Shown one piece after another: positions 20,719 to 32,728 of a stretch of DNA of 64,000 nucleotides; position 1 is the stretch's first letter; the number at the start of each line of letters is the position of its first letter. This DNA comes from Rhizomucor pusillus. Lineage: Eukaryota; Mucoromycota; Mucoromycetes; Mucorales; Lichtheimiaceae. The notes below the pieces were generated by a model. The model saw only the letters and a program-made list of their open reading frames with translations. It was not told the origin of the DNA and made no database searches. A program made the translations under genes and the position numbers. The stretch lies in NCBI GenBank assembly GCA_900175165.2, contig FWWN02000154.1:451-64450 (forward strand), given 5' to 3'.

Positions 20719-22018
20719 TTAGTAAAATGCGGTTTTTTGATCTAGTAGTAATATGGATTGGACTCTTACCGGCGGGCTTAGGTTCCCCCTTTATATATTG
20801 ATCCAGGTGGAAGGACGGTATGCGCGCTAGACAACTTCGCGTGAGACGGAACACCTACGATTGCGGCTCACGTAAGAGGCCGAAGTAGGATCGGAGCAGG
20901 TGACTTCGGTGAACGGGCCGCCGAGCCTCGAATCACAATACTAACTTAAAAGTATCAGCCTAGCAATGAGACTTGCTACGTTAGCATGGGTCTTCTTCAA
21001 TGTTCAATGCCACTCTCTACATCTTTCTGCCAAAAACATGCGAAAATCGCTCGATATTGCAACAGAGATAGTCTCTGGAAGTGCTCAGAAGGAACAACCT
21101 TCGGTGAATTAATTCACCGATTCCGGGCAATAATAAGGAACCTACTCTGGGTCACGCATAGACCAAAGTAGAATATTACACATATTGTGAATAATCGCTT
21201 ACACATGCGCGGAATGAGGGCAATGGTTTCGGAGTGAATGATTGTTTGTGACAAGCACTACGGATGAACTCTGCAAGTTATCACTTGGATCCAGGTGATT
21301 AAGCGGGAGGCTGATTTGTCATCCAGTGCATGAATTACTGATCGCTGACTGAGCTGCTCTAAGGACAGGCCATCATCCAGAAATCCCTCCATATTTCGAA
21401 TCAATCGTTACTTGTTTCACCATAATCATCCTGTAATGCACGAACGTAGCAAACATGCTTAATTTAGGTCTGTGGCTAAAGTACGGATACTTGAAACCGT
21501 GGACACGGTATCTTGAAGTTTAAATCGATCATTACCAATGACGGTCAATGTCCTGCGACTAATTAGTTTTTAGATCTAGAACTATGTAGTATGATTTGTC
21601 TAATAAAACCAGACAATCCTCATTCTTGTAATTAATTCAAGATATCAGAAGCTCAACGATAAGAATTTATAGCCATGTGTTGTGGTCACATCGTTTTTCT
21701 CGTTGGGTGTACGAATAGGGCGTGTTTGTAGCTTGAAACTCATGCAGACTTCAGGGCGACGTTTGATTGACCAAGCAACAAGCGGACTTCGAAGCCCGCT
21801 ATGAAGATCCAGTCAGTCTATTGCTATGGAGCCTCCTCTTTTAATTGCCATCTAGCTAGGTAACGTATATACGGTACAACCAACAACAGCAATGACGGGA
21901 AGAGGATAGAGGATGGATCGACAGATGGATGGATGGACGAAATTTTGGAATCAATCAGCGGAAAAAAGGAGACACGATGATCTAACATTGCTCCAAATTG
22001 TGAACCCATTCAGTTGCC
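20719..22018. promoter_or_regulatory. intergenic region with the conserved Old Yellow Enzyme promoter
   Basis: Separates two divergent genes. From 20719 to about 21180 it matches the region 57035-57465 upstream of the oxidoreductase pseudogene, base for base over many blocks. It contains a TATA box (about 20792-20800), a TTCGGTGAA half-site (20904-20912) and a 20-base perfect palindrome (21101-21120). From 21180 to 22018 nothing is recognised apart from the L17 promoter. Confidence 0.65.
21101..21120. promoter_or_regulatory. 20-base perfect palindrome upstream of the Old Yellow Enzyme gene
   Basis: TCGGTGAATTAATTCACCGA is identical to its reverse complement. A further TTCGGTGAA half-site lies at 20904-20912. 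The pseudogene promoter keeps TCGGTGAA at 57089-57096, while the second arm has drifted to CCACCGG. This suggests a site for a dimeric regulator; which one is unknown. Confidence 0.5.
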
Positions 22019-22827
22019 ATGGTGAAGTACGCTGCCACTCCGTCCAACCCTAGCAAGGGTAAGTTTGTAATGTCATGGTTTAATTTGTTGCGATTCTAAA
22101 GTGTGAAATGATCTGGAAACTCTTTAGCTGCCTTGTCCCGTGGCTCCTACCTTCGTGTTCACGCAAGTATATTTACAGTTTTAAAGACGGCACAGTGGAG
22201 CGAATAATAAGCTAACTCGTGAATATATAGTTCAAGAATACCCACGAAGTTGCTGCTGCCATTCAGGGTATGAAGTTGAACAAGGCCTATGCCTACTTGA
22301 AGAATGTCACCGAGAAGAAGCAGTGCATTCCCTTCCGCCGCTTTAACGGTGGTGTCGGCCGTACCGCCCAAGCCAAGGAATTCAAGACCACCCAGGGTCG
22401 CTGGCCCGTCAAGTCGGTCAAGTACATTGTTGACCTCTTGAAGAACGCTGAGGCTAACGCTGAGGTAAATGAAAGAAAGAAAAGGAGATGGAAAAAAATG
22501 TATATGTACTTAGGTATATGTTGTAGGCCAAGGGCTTGAACGTTGAGGATCTCGTCATCTCCAGCGTCATTGTCAACCAGGCCCCCAAGCACCGTCGCCG
22601 CACTTACCGCGCCCACGGTAGAATGTAAGTTAAAACGGGAGATCAGAAGCAGCAGAGATACTGACGCTTTGCTTCCCCACAGTAACCCCTTCATGAGCTC
22701 GCCTTCCCACATCCAGATCATCCTCACCGAAAAGGAGAAGGCTGTTCCCGTCGCCTCCGACAAGAAGGTTGTTCGCTTGAACGCTCGTCAGTTGGCCCGC
22801 AACTCCCGCTTGGCCGCTCGCAAGTAA
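22019..22827 (+). CDS. RPL17: 60S ribosomal protein L17 (uL22)
   Basis: Large-subunit ribosomal protein at the exit tunnel. Five exons (22019-22058, 22128-22162, 22231-22464, 22527-22624, 22683-22827) give 183 residues, the normal size. [96 protein letters not shown] and [19 protein letters not shown] follow eukaryotic L17 throughout. Intron 2 (22163-22230) starts with GC: its donor is GCAAGT. The reading frame and the conserved RVH-FKNT junction allow no GT alternative nearby. The first coding exon is short, 40 bases, common for ribosomal protein genes. Confidence 0.98.
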
Positions 22828-22981
22828 ATGCAGACGACTAGTTCAATAATAAAACCAGCATTTTTCCACATGCAAAAATATCACAGATTGAAAGCGTGTA
22901 TGTGTGTGTGTTTATTGCATTACTAACTTGCTGCGACATTATGCTGGGACTAGTATTGTTATTGTATTACTTTGTTTATTT

Positions 22982-25900
22982 TTAGAACAAGAGTGCATCG
23001 TCTGTTTTGGATTCTTTTGCGCGTTTCTTCTTTCTCCTTGCGATTCGCTTGGCATACAATTGCTCGTATGTGCCTCGGGCTGCTTTGAGAATATCTTGAT
23101 ATAGATTCGTTACATTATACTTTTCACAGTATTCGGCCACTGTTTCCTCCACGTTGCGGTTCTAGATATAAAATGGGATCAGCGAAAACGAAAAATATAC
23201 ATGATATGAAAATGCACAGACAAATGTTACCTCGTATAGCACCAAGACTTTGGGTCCCTCGTTCTGTGATAATTCGATCTCCATCTTGCATACAACCTTG
23301 CCCCATCCTTCCTCGGGTTTAGATGGCTGTTCGCTTACTGTTGTCGTTGTCGCTGCTGCTGCGAGCGCTGGTGTCGCAGAAGATGGAACGTTATCTTTGT
23401 TGTTGTTGCTTTCAACAGCAATCGACTGCGGCGAAGGAGGTGCTTGCGATGCCGTCGATGATGGATTGCCTGTCAACAAAGCTTCCAAATCATCCTGCTC
23501 ATTGACTAGCACGTGATACTGCTGCTCGGCCTGTTGTAGTCTGCTCGCTGGTTCCAGTGAACTGTCCCAACGAGGAGGCGCTTCTGCATCGTCCAAACTT
23601 GCCGTCTTGTTGTTCTCGACGTCGTTCCACGACGTGTCCAGCAACGGCCGGTCGTTATCTGAAGTTCCAGGGATTCTATGTTTTTCGGCCCTGTCCCATC
23701 CCGTTGCGAACAGCGGTTGACCTCCCTTGGCAGTGGCTATCAATGGCGGTTTCTTTTGTTCTTGTTGTTTATGTACAAAAGCATCTGTTACAGTAGAAGA
23801 CGTGGCTGCAGCCGGAGTCGTTGGTTCTACATTGAGACTTGACATGGTCTGCCACAGCGCAGAGTCGTACTGTACTACTTCGCTCTTTGAACCCGACTTG
23901 TCATGCATGTCCTCAGCCTTGACGACGTCGTCTGAATTCGCATCAACTAATAGACCCATCGACTCGTCCGTTCGTTGTTGTTGGTGTTGCGTTGCCGCTG
24001 CGTCGCCGGTCCAAGGAACAGACACTTCTTGCTCATTTGCCGCCGTCGCTGCCGACAATGGTGATTGCACAGACGCAGCAGGCGATCGTTGCTGTTGCTG
24101 CTTCATTGCGTTTATGTATTGGTCTCGAAGTTGTTGGTCCCTGGCAGCGGTCGCTTTCGAGTCATTCATGGCAAAGTTGAGCCACCCTTCGGTTGCATCG
24201 TTGGATGCTGCTGCTGCGCCTTTCGATCCTACATGGTAGATAAAAGATGTGTGTTAAAAATGGATCTCGCATGACCGAGAGTTTATTGTCCCATCCAACA
24301 ACGACGACGACGGATTTTCAAAATGTATGTATGTGGGGAAAGAAGACTATGGCCAACCTGGACTGGCACGGACTGGCGCGTCACCCCAACCTTCTTCGTC
24401 TTCTTCCACCTCTGCACCTAACGGTGGAGCGAGCTCCAAAGGACGACGAGTGTTGGATCGATGATTGTGCTTTATCCAATCCTCTACGCACAGCCACGCC
24501 GGTTTGCCAGGATGTATCGGCGGCGATGAATAGGAAGAAGGTCGGGATGTCGTTGCAGACGGGGAAGAAGACCAAGAAGAAGGAGGATGTTTACCTTTTG
24601 GAGGCTGCGGCGGCTGCTGGCTAGGTGATGTCTTGATGAATACACCGTCGTCTTCATCCAAATCGATTGACTCGTTATCCGAGCTCAATACTTCGTTCTT
24701 TGGAAGAGGTGATGGTGGCACTTCTGCGTTCGTCATCGATCTTGCTTGTGCACGCGGCGATGGTGTTGACTGAGGCTGCGCCGCTTTAGCAGGTGACGTT
24801 TGTATCCTATTCGACGTGATAGCCGGCCATGCTTCTTCGTTCAAAATGTGCGCTACCTTTTGCGAAGGCGGCGGTGGTGCTGGCGCGGAGTGGTCGCGAG
24901 TTTGCATTTCGCTCATAATCTTGTACTCTCCACTCTCCACGTCCCAAAACGCTGTTTGCTTTTGCTGCTCGAGTACTTCGTGAGCGAAACCTTGCTTTCG
25001 CATATCATCCCACGGGATGTAGCTCTTGGGAGTTCCCCAGCCATCCGTCTGTAAAGTCACAATGTCGCGCGCGAATCTTTTCTTCTTGTACAAGCTAGCC
25101 ACGTTGACATCCAAAGCTTGTTGCTGCCATTCAAATTCGTGGTTTTCCATGGTGTCAGGTACCCAAGCTGCTGAAGCAGACGGCTTGGCTGACACTATTT
25201 GAGCGTTGCTACCGCTGGCCGCCTTTTTGGGCCACGAGGCGGTGTTAGACATACCCCATCCTCCCAATGCAGATACTTCAGGCTGCTTTTCGGATGTTGA
25301 GGACGTCTGCTTGTCGCACGAGAGGGAAGGCCATTCGTCTGCCACAAACATGTCATCTGATATTCTCAAATCAAAGTCTTGCCCTGGAGCAGGTTCCGGT
25401 TCCATTTGTTTAGGCGAGAGCGGCGGCGGCGGAGGTGTAGGCTCTCGATGTTGGGTAGATGTAGAGTGTTTCGAACCCGTTGATCTCAACGCAGGACTCT
25501 GAGGCGAGAAACCGCTGAAATCCATTGACGCCGGCGATTGCTGCGCAGCTGCTGTTGCCACTGGGGACGGTGTCGGGCGATGGTGCTTGGTGGTATATAT
25601 TGATGCCGCTGAGCGTGCACCGGGGGTATCTGTTGCTGATCGTGGTATTATGTCCTCGATAGCTGAATCATTAGTATGTGCCCACAATGCTGGAGTTGTC
25701 GGTCGGAAATTAGCTTTACTGTGTGCTTCTACTCGTAAGAAAGAAAAAGAGGCGTTAAATTTTTGGTTCTAGTGCCCTTCAAATAAAGGATGACTCACGT
25801 TTCTGGATATACTGTGCGTGAGACTTTTCTGCAGCGGGAGCCTGCTCCGGCCTGTAGAATTCATCGTCTTCTTCGTGTTCGTCGTCGCCTTCAATGTCTT

Positions 25901-27565
25901 CATCCCGGATTTCGAAACCATCATCTTCATCATACAATCCATCCTGACTGTCAGACTAGATATATTCTCTAGTTAGTTCAATCCCAAATCAAAGGAACAT
26001 ATTACTTGTTCAGCGAATACCTGTACTTTGTCCAGAATGTTCTCGAGTGTGCGTAGATCTATACCCAGTTCCTTGGAGAGCAATACAATGTGTTCGCCGG
26101 TAAGATATCTATTCTTGGGGAGCATCATGAGCTCAGGTTCCGCGTGCGCATCGATGTTTGCCAGCGCATCAATATTCTGTTGATCAATGGTTATTTGATT
26201 CAAAGTAGAAGTATTGCGATCCGCGAATTTTCCAATAATCGTATCTTGCAAGCTTTCGTAACCCACAAGTCGCACCAGACGAAGATTGTGATCGGCGCAA
26301 GCACAGCATAGTTTGTATATCGTTGGTGGATCGAGCTCTCCGCAGTTTTCTATGTGTATTTGCCGGATAGCTTCTCGCATTCGACAGTCCATGATATCTT
26401 CAAGCGTTGCCTGACCCACCTTGGAGCAGCCAATCAGGTAAAGTTCGCGCAAATGGTTCGCGAGTCGGCAGATTTCGCCAACGCCTACATCGGTCGCTTG
26501 CGAGCAATTGAGCAAACCAAAGATAACCAGGTCAGGGCACAGCGAAGCAACTTTCATTAAAACATTATCCGGCAATATGAGATTCTCCAGGAGTAGCACA
26601 CGCAATGGTGTATATTGATGACGCCACGTCGAGCTTCTAGTGGGACGTTGCCTCGATGAGAGACTGTTAACGTCAGCGCGAATCTCGAGTTTGGTCAAAC
26701 GTGGGCACCTCGACAAGGCGTTTGATATGACGTTGGAAGTAACATTGATAGTTCCATGGAGGCAGAACTCTCGCAGACCTTTGAACGACTCGAGGACTTG
26801 GGCAACATGGCTGTCATGCATCGGAGCTGCATCTGTCAATGTGAGCTGTTCCAAGTGCAGATCACTCAAGCACAGACGATCGAGTGCTTCTTTGGCCATG
26901 CCCTTCAGAGACATTTGCAGGGAGCGCAAATTCTGGCAGCGGTTGCTTATTGTCATTGCCAATCTTGGATTTATCAGAAAGTCGCCGTCAAAGCACAGTT
27001 TCTTGAGCTTTGGAAGCACGGCGCTCAGTCGAAATCGTCTTTCGTCACGGAATGCATCGTTTGCGCCGATAAGGACGATCTCTTGCAGCTCCGGAAGGAT
27101 GCCGGCTAGTTGTTCGAGTAACTGTGGCTCTATACGCCATCCATAAATCCGCAGCGACTGCAGTTTTTCGCACTGTCGAGCCATGTGCAATATCAATTTT
27201 GGATTTGAAAGAAATATGTCTTGCTGTGTGTGACGCTCCACTTTGGACTTTAGCACAGGCTGGAAGGCTGTCAAAGAGTCAGCGTCGCGAACACACAGCG
27301 ATAGCCGCCTGACCGCGAGAGCCGATCGCTTCGATGAGGTGACTGCTGCGAGAAACAACTTGAACGAGTCTGGGTGTCTGAATTCAGGGTCTTGCCACAA
27401 TGCGCTTGTAGCGCCTGGTTGCCACGATCTATGGATCAAGCAAGCTTCATAACGATCGCGCTGCGTAGGTAAAAGTTTGCATATTCTTTCGACTGTAGCG
27501 CTGTTCAGCTTATAGAAACCTAGCTCATTTGCTTCTAGATCAAGCCAATTGTCTTGCTGAAACAT
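22982..27565 (-). CDS. large F-box/leucine-rich-repeat protein with long disordered tail
   Basis: F-box proteins link substrates to SCF ubiquitin ligases through Skp1. Exon 1 (27565 to about 26010) gives MFQQDNWLDLEANELGFYKL, an F-box-like start (VERICKLLPTQRDRYEACLI, HRSWQPGATSALW), then about 400 residues of leucine-rich repeats (LRSLQMSLKGMAKEALDRLC, CPRLTKLEIRADVN, LRELYLIGCSKVGQATLEDI). A short helical domain follows (LTGEHIVLLSKELGIDLRTL). Introns that keep the frame join it to an acidic exon (SDSQDGLYDEDDGFEIRDED), then a Pro/Ser-rich tail of about 800 residues with WG/W-acidic motifs (GGWGMSNTASWPKK, DGWGTPKSYIPWDDMRKQGF), and a final exon ending RRKKKRAKESKTDDALLF. The last block (KMEIELSQNEGPKVLVLYE, then NRNVEETVAEYCEKYNVT) resembles a small ubiquitin-like fold of fungal proteins. 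Two adjacent genes are the alternative, but no stop or new start is needed at the joins. Confidence 0.75.
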
Positions 27566-27827
27566 CGCTGGAGCATAGAGAGGAAGAGAAGGAGAAAGGA
27601 AAAAGAGAGAGAGCGTGAAATCTGAGAGCAGCTGCAGCCAGCAGAGATTTGATTGACAAGAAGTTTAACAATCAAGGTGAAGTCCGAAACTTTAATGGGA
27701 TTGGGAGAAGAGAAGCATGAAAAAAAGGGTAGGGGGCCACTAATGTTTAAAGTTGTTGAAATGCTATGGATGGAATGCGTGTATAAGTCTTCTTCTGCTA
27801 TGTATGATACAACGATTTAAGTCTATC

Positions 27828-28079
27828 TTAGTGCCACTCATCAGGATCCAAGTCCTTGCAGTCGTAAAAGTCGTTTCCACCACAGCAGTCAACGAAGTCC
27901 CAAAGGCCCAAGTCGGTTTCTGTATCGTCCCAAATACACTCGTTGCTTGCATCGTGGAAGGCACCGGCAACAGTGCAGCATCGTTGAGTGTCTGCGTCTT
28001 GGTCGCAAGAGCAGTTGAGCGCGTTGGCCGAGAAGGCGAACAGGGCAAAAAAGGCAACGGAAGCGTACGTCGATTTCAT
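27828..28079 (-). CDS. small secreted cysteine-rich protein
   Basis: Single-exon gene of 83 residues. MKSTYASVAFFALFAFSANA is a signal peptide with an A-N-A cleavage site at about residue 20. The mature 63 residues hold eight cysteines: NCSC, RCC, NEC, DCC, DC, in an otherwise acidic chain rich in Asp, with Trp at three places. The pattern CxC...CC...C...CC...C suggests four disulfides. This is the layout of fungal secreted effectors, hydrophobin-like or antimicrobial proteins, but the spacing is not that of hydrophobins (which have a single CC-type pair in each half at other distances). A TATATATAAAG box lies about 55 bases upstream of the ATG, suggesting strong or regulated expression. Function unknown. 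Confidence 0.8.
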   Translation of the reverse strand: MKSTYASVAFFALFAFSANALNCSCDQDADTQRCCTVAGAFHDASNECIWDDTETDLGLWDFVDCCGGNDFYDCKDLDPDEWH

Positions 28080-28130
28080 TTTTGTGTTGGCGACCTGTAA
28101 ATTTACTCGACACGAAGGAAAGAAGGTCAC

Positions 28131-28140
28131 TTTATATATA
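28131..28140 (-). promoter_or_regulatory. TATA box of the small secreted protein gene
   Basis: The minus strand reads AGTATATATAAAGTG here, about 55 bases before the ATG at 28079. Confidence 0.6.
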
Positions 28141-30457
28141 CTGTGAGTTTCCATCCTCTGTTTCGATTCCCCTGCTCAGGAGATAATGAATAAGGAGAGA
28201 GGACGGACATCCCAACGGCAACCGGTTTACAGTATTCTAAAGGCATATACGCACGAATGAAACAATCTGCAAGTGTCATGCATAGATGCAGGCGGGCTGG
28301 GAGCAGCCAAGCTCTTCTATTATTATTATTGTTGACATGAGCTCTAATTAGGAACATGTCAGCGGCGTCGTCGCGCTTTCTGCTCTCCCTGTACATGGCC
28401 CGCACGCCGTTCAGGACCATCACAGACAATGGAGTTTGTTGTTATTTCACGCATTCATCTCCCCTTCTCCTTTTCTTCTTTCGCTTATTTCTCGAGTAGC
28501 TTGTTAGAAAGTGTGAACCAAGGAGTCAGGGCTCATGACATTCCCGGTTATACTTTCCTGCAGGATGGGCTTTGCCAAGAGGTAAAGAGAAAAACTAGCA
28601 GCAAGTGCAGAATAACTTGTTCTGTAAGTTTATGGAACCTTAAAGCTAATATCATCATATACGTGTAATTCGCCACATTACATCATGCTTTTATGCTGGT
28701 CTACCGCTGCAAAGCCGAAGCAGAGCATGGGCCAATGCCCAGCAACAGGGAGCAAGGCAACACAGCAGTCTCTGACAGAATCTCGGGCAGGTTCTTAATT
28801 TCGGTAATATTGCTTTAGCCCTAAAACCTATTTGCTGCTGTGCTCCGTGGCTGGAAGCCATCTCTAGATGCATTGGGCGTTTTTACGGTAGCAAATAAAC
28901 CTCTAGCTCTCTCTGTCTATCATTTTATATACTTTTGTACATGGTATAAATAAACAGCAGATGCAAAAGAAGAAATAAGCAATGATATCATGGTTCTGTT
29001 CCCGAGGTTCAGAAAGTTTTAAAAATCGGACTGGACCCTTCTCCATTATGGTGGACGTGTGTTTCCCGCCGATCGCATTCGCCCTCTCCCTGCTGTTGCT
29101 ACTACTACTACTACTACTAATTCTTTTTCCAGTTTTCTTTCTTTCTGTCTTTCTTTCTTGCGTGGACTAAGCTGCAACGCATCGCAGCGCAGTGCAGAGG
29201 GAGATCTGGATACCGGGACCTCGGCTGCTTCTTACTACTACTGCTGCTGCTGCGAAAGGTAATCCTGCAAGCAGTGTAAATACTTGGAATTTTCTTTCGA
29301 ATAGAAATACGCAGAGAATGCATATCAAGCAAACAAACTCGGCTCGAGTAAGGCACAAAAAAACTGCACGATTTCGACCTATGTACATGAGAATTGTCCA
29401 TAGCTTCTACTGTAGATTGAAACAAAAAAATGCTATTAATTTAAGTCGCAAGGAATGCATGCATCTCTGACGTGTCAGCGAGACCAAGTTCCCAGAACTC
29501 GATTTTCAGTTTTTTGCATTCGTTTCCAGACTAACGTATCATCTTGAAAAGGAAATGTTGATCACGATGATCATGGCGTTTGGATTGTGATCGAGACGGC
29601 GGCATCATAGTCATGCCGTGTGCATAATACATCTATTGGCAGAATGCATCGAGATGCGCACCGGCGACGTGTATGTCACTCTGAGAATGACAGGCAGCAC
29701 GAGGACACAATTTTACACACGAATTCTTTTGATTCGCACAAATGGATGCTTTCTTACAAACTTGTACAGTCCCACTAAAGCATACAAGCAAGCATGTATA
29801 TCCTGTTTCTTTTTATTGTTACATTAACGTATGATATAGTTACAGCAAGAGAGTTCCGGATCATTGAAGAAAAGGAACAGAACTTTGCTGCTACTATAAA
29901 CATATACAGCATAGCGGGCTTGTCATAAACGTAATATGTATTGTGACTAGTAAAAAGGACAGAGTGGTGGAAGTATTCCGTGTGAAACGAGATCGACCAT
30001 TATGCTGCCACCCAAGGTTCGGTCGACCGGCGTTTTGACCACTGCTGTGTAGTACAAAGAAAGACAAGCAACAAGCCGGTGTTGGAATGCTACTAATGCC
30101 TTTGCAATCAGCGTTCCTCTTTTCCACTGCTTTCATTCTCTTCGCTGATGAACTACAGTCATTGTAAATAATCATTCTCCTTTTTACACTTTTCACTTTT
30201 TGGAGCGAGCTTGGGACCATGGTTTGGTGAAGAAATGCAAACAGAAACGTGCATTATTCAATCTGCTGCCCAGGCCGACGGGATGCTTCGGTCTCCGCGC
30301 AACGGATGTGCCACTGTACTCGGTCGCCAGGAGATTAAGATGTTGCGGACTCCACATCTGAGTCACATCAAAAAAGAGGAACTTCAAATTGCGGGATTTA
30401 TGAGACACCCATCCAACTCGTCGTATACCTTTCTTTTACCTTTCCAAACAACACACC
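28141..30457. other. gene-poor intergenic region upstream of TRP5
   Basis: About 2.3 kb without a supported gene. It has a CTA/ACT triplet run (29096-29121) and pyrimidine tracts. The open frames here are short, often start without ATG and show no motif. Confidence 0.6.
29096..29121. repeat. (CTA)n microsatellite
   Basis: Eight or so CTA repeats in an intergenic region. Confidence 0.8.
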
Positions 30458-32728
30458 ATGTCTGCTGGACTTCGTCAAGCGTTCCAGAGAGCTAAAGCTG
30501 AAAGTACGTTGAAACTGCAAACTGAATGCTCGTCTGGGAAAAAGTAATAACAACAACGCGTTTTGCAAAACAGACCGCCCTGCCTTTGTTACTTTCATCA
30601 CAGCAGGCTATCCTGAACCTTCTGCGACTGTTGATATCTTGCTCGCATTGCAAAAGGGTGGAGCTGATGTTATTGAACTAGGTGAGTCGATGCGTACACG
30701 CATAAATTTATGACGAGGGGATTTTACTCACAGTTGCGTGTGCGTGCCGCTCGCGTCTATCCAGGCATTCCTTTCACTGATCCTCTCGCTGACGGTCCTA
30801 CGATTCAATACTCCAACACTGAATCCCTGAAACACCACACTGATATCACCATATGCTTGCAAATGGTTCGCGAGGCACGGTCAAAAGGTTTGACAATCCC
30901 CATTGTGTTTATGGGCTACTACAACCCGGTGTTGGCGTACGGCGAGGAAAAGATTATCCAAGACTGTAAAGCTGCTGGCGTAAATGGCTACATTTTGGTC
31001 GACTTGCCTCCTGAAGAATCACACAGCTTCCGCGACTGCTGCTTGAAATATGGCATGTCCTACGTTCCTCTCATTGCACCTTCCACCCCCGAAAGCCGTA
31101 TCTCTCTGCTGGCAGATGTAGCCGATTCCTGGATTTACGTCGTCTCGCGCATGGGTGTCACCGGTGCATCCGACCAAGTCAACGAAGAACTTCCTCAGCT
31201 TATTTCTCGCATCAAAAAGTACACCGATGTTCCTCTTGCCGTCGGCTTCGGTGTATCCACACGTGAACACTTTAACCTTGTCGGCTCCCACTCCGAGGGT
31301 GTCGTTATTGGTTCCCGACTCATCACTGTCATCCGCGAAGCCATAGAAGCCGGCAAGGATGTTCCCCAGGTCGTCCAGCAATACTGCGCTGAAGTTAGCG
31401 GTCGCAAAGAAGTAGTAGAGCTTGCCGCATCCAGCACACAGCCACAAGCAGACCTCGAAGTCAATGAGGTAGCAGGAAAGGGCATTGTTGTTGGAAAGGA
31501 AAAGAGAGAAATCAAGTCGTTCTATGAACTCACCACTCGCTTTGGTGACTTTGGTGGTGCGTACGTGCCTGAAGTCTTGGTCGACTGCCTGTCCCAGCTG
31601 GAAACATGCTTCATCAATGCCATCAAGGACCCTGAATTCCAAGCTGAGTTTGAGTCCTACTATGACTACATTGCCCGTCCCTCGAGACTGCAGCTCGCTG
31701 ATCGGTTGACCGCCGAAGCCGGAGGCGCTCGCATCTGGCTCAAGCGCGAGGATCTCAACCACACTGGTTCACACAAGATCAACAACGCCGTCGGTCAGAT
31801 CCTTTTGGCAAAGCGCCTTGGCAAGAAGAGAATTATCGCAGAAACCGGCGCTGGTCAGCACGGTGTTGCCACTGCCACCGTTTGCGCCAAGTTCGGCATG
31901 GAATGCATTGTTTACATGGGCGAAGAAGACTGTAGACGTCAGGCATTGAACGTTTTCCGTATGCGCATGCTCGGCGCAACCGTTGTGCCCGTCAGCAGCG
32001 GCTCGCGTACCTTGAAGGATGCTATCAACGAGGCTATGCGCGACTGGGTCACCAACGTCTCCACCACTCACTACCTCGTCGGCTCCGCCATCGGTCCTCA
32101 TCCTTTCCCTATGATCGTCCGTCACTTCCAGTCGGTTATTGGCCGCGAAAGCAAGCGCCAGCTCCAAGAAAAGATGGGCAAGTTGCCCGATGTTGTCATG
32201 GCCTGCGTTGGCGGCGGTTCCAATGCTATTGGTATGTTCCATCCATTCGTTGAAGACAAGTCTGTCCGCATCATTGGTGTCGAAGCAGGCGGCAGCGGTG
32301 TTGACACTGAATTCCACTCTGCTACGCTTTCCAAGGGCACTCCCGGCGTCTTGCATGGTACTCGCACCTACCTTTTGCAAGATGAAAAGGGCCAGATCAT
32401 TGAAACTCACTCTGTCAGCGCTGGTTTGGACTACCCCGGTGTTGGACCTGAGCACGCTTACCTCAAGGACTCGGGTCGTGCAGAGTATCGCGTCGCTGAC
32501 GATGCTCAGGCACTCATTGGTTTCCGCAAACTCACACAGCTCGAAGGTATCATCCCTGCCCTGGAATCATCTCACGCTCTTTATCACGCTTTCGAAGTTG
32601 CAAAGGAGTTGCCGAAAGACAAGGATATCATTGTCTGTCTGTCTGGCCGTGGTGACAAGGATATGCACACTGTCGCTGAAGTGCTTCCCAAGTTGGGTCC
32701 AAAGATCGGATGGGATTTGCGTTTCTAG
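30458..32728 (+). CDS. TRP5: tryptophan synthase, fused alpha-beta enzyme
   Basis: Catalyses the last two steps of tryptophan synthesis: indole-glycerol phosphate cleavage (alpha) and condensation of indole with serine (beta, PLP-dependent). Exons 30458-30503, 30574-30681 and 30765-32728 give 705 residues, close to yeast Trp5. The alpha part has [40 protein letters not shown] (catalytic Glu and Asp), [22 protein letters not shown] and [15 protein letters not shown] linker of about 60 residues leads to the beta part: [40 protein letters not shown] (Lys that binds PLP), [20 protein letters not shown] and [14 protein letters not shown] (PLP phosphate loop). The alpha-then-beta order in one chain is the fungal arrangement. 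Both introns are near the 5' end. Confidence 0.98.

Noticed and set aside
31019..32455. Long minus-strand frames opposite TRP5
   Set aside because: Shadows of the GC-rich third-position codon use of TRP5; no recognisable protein.
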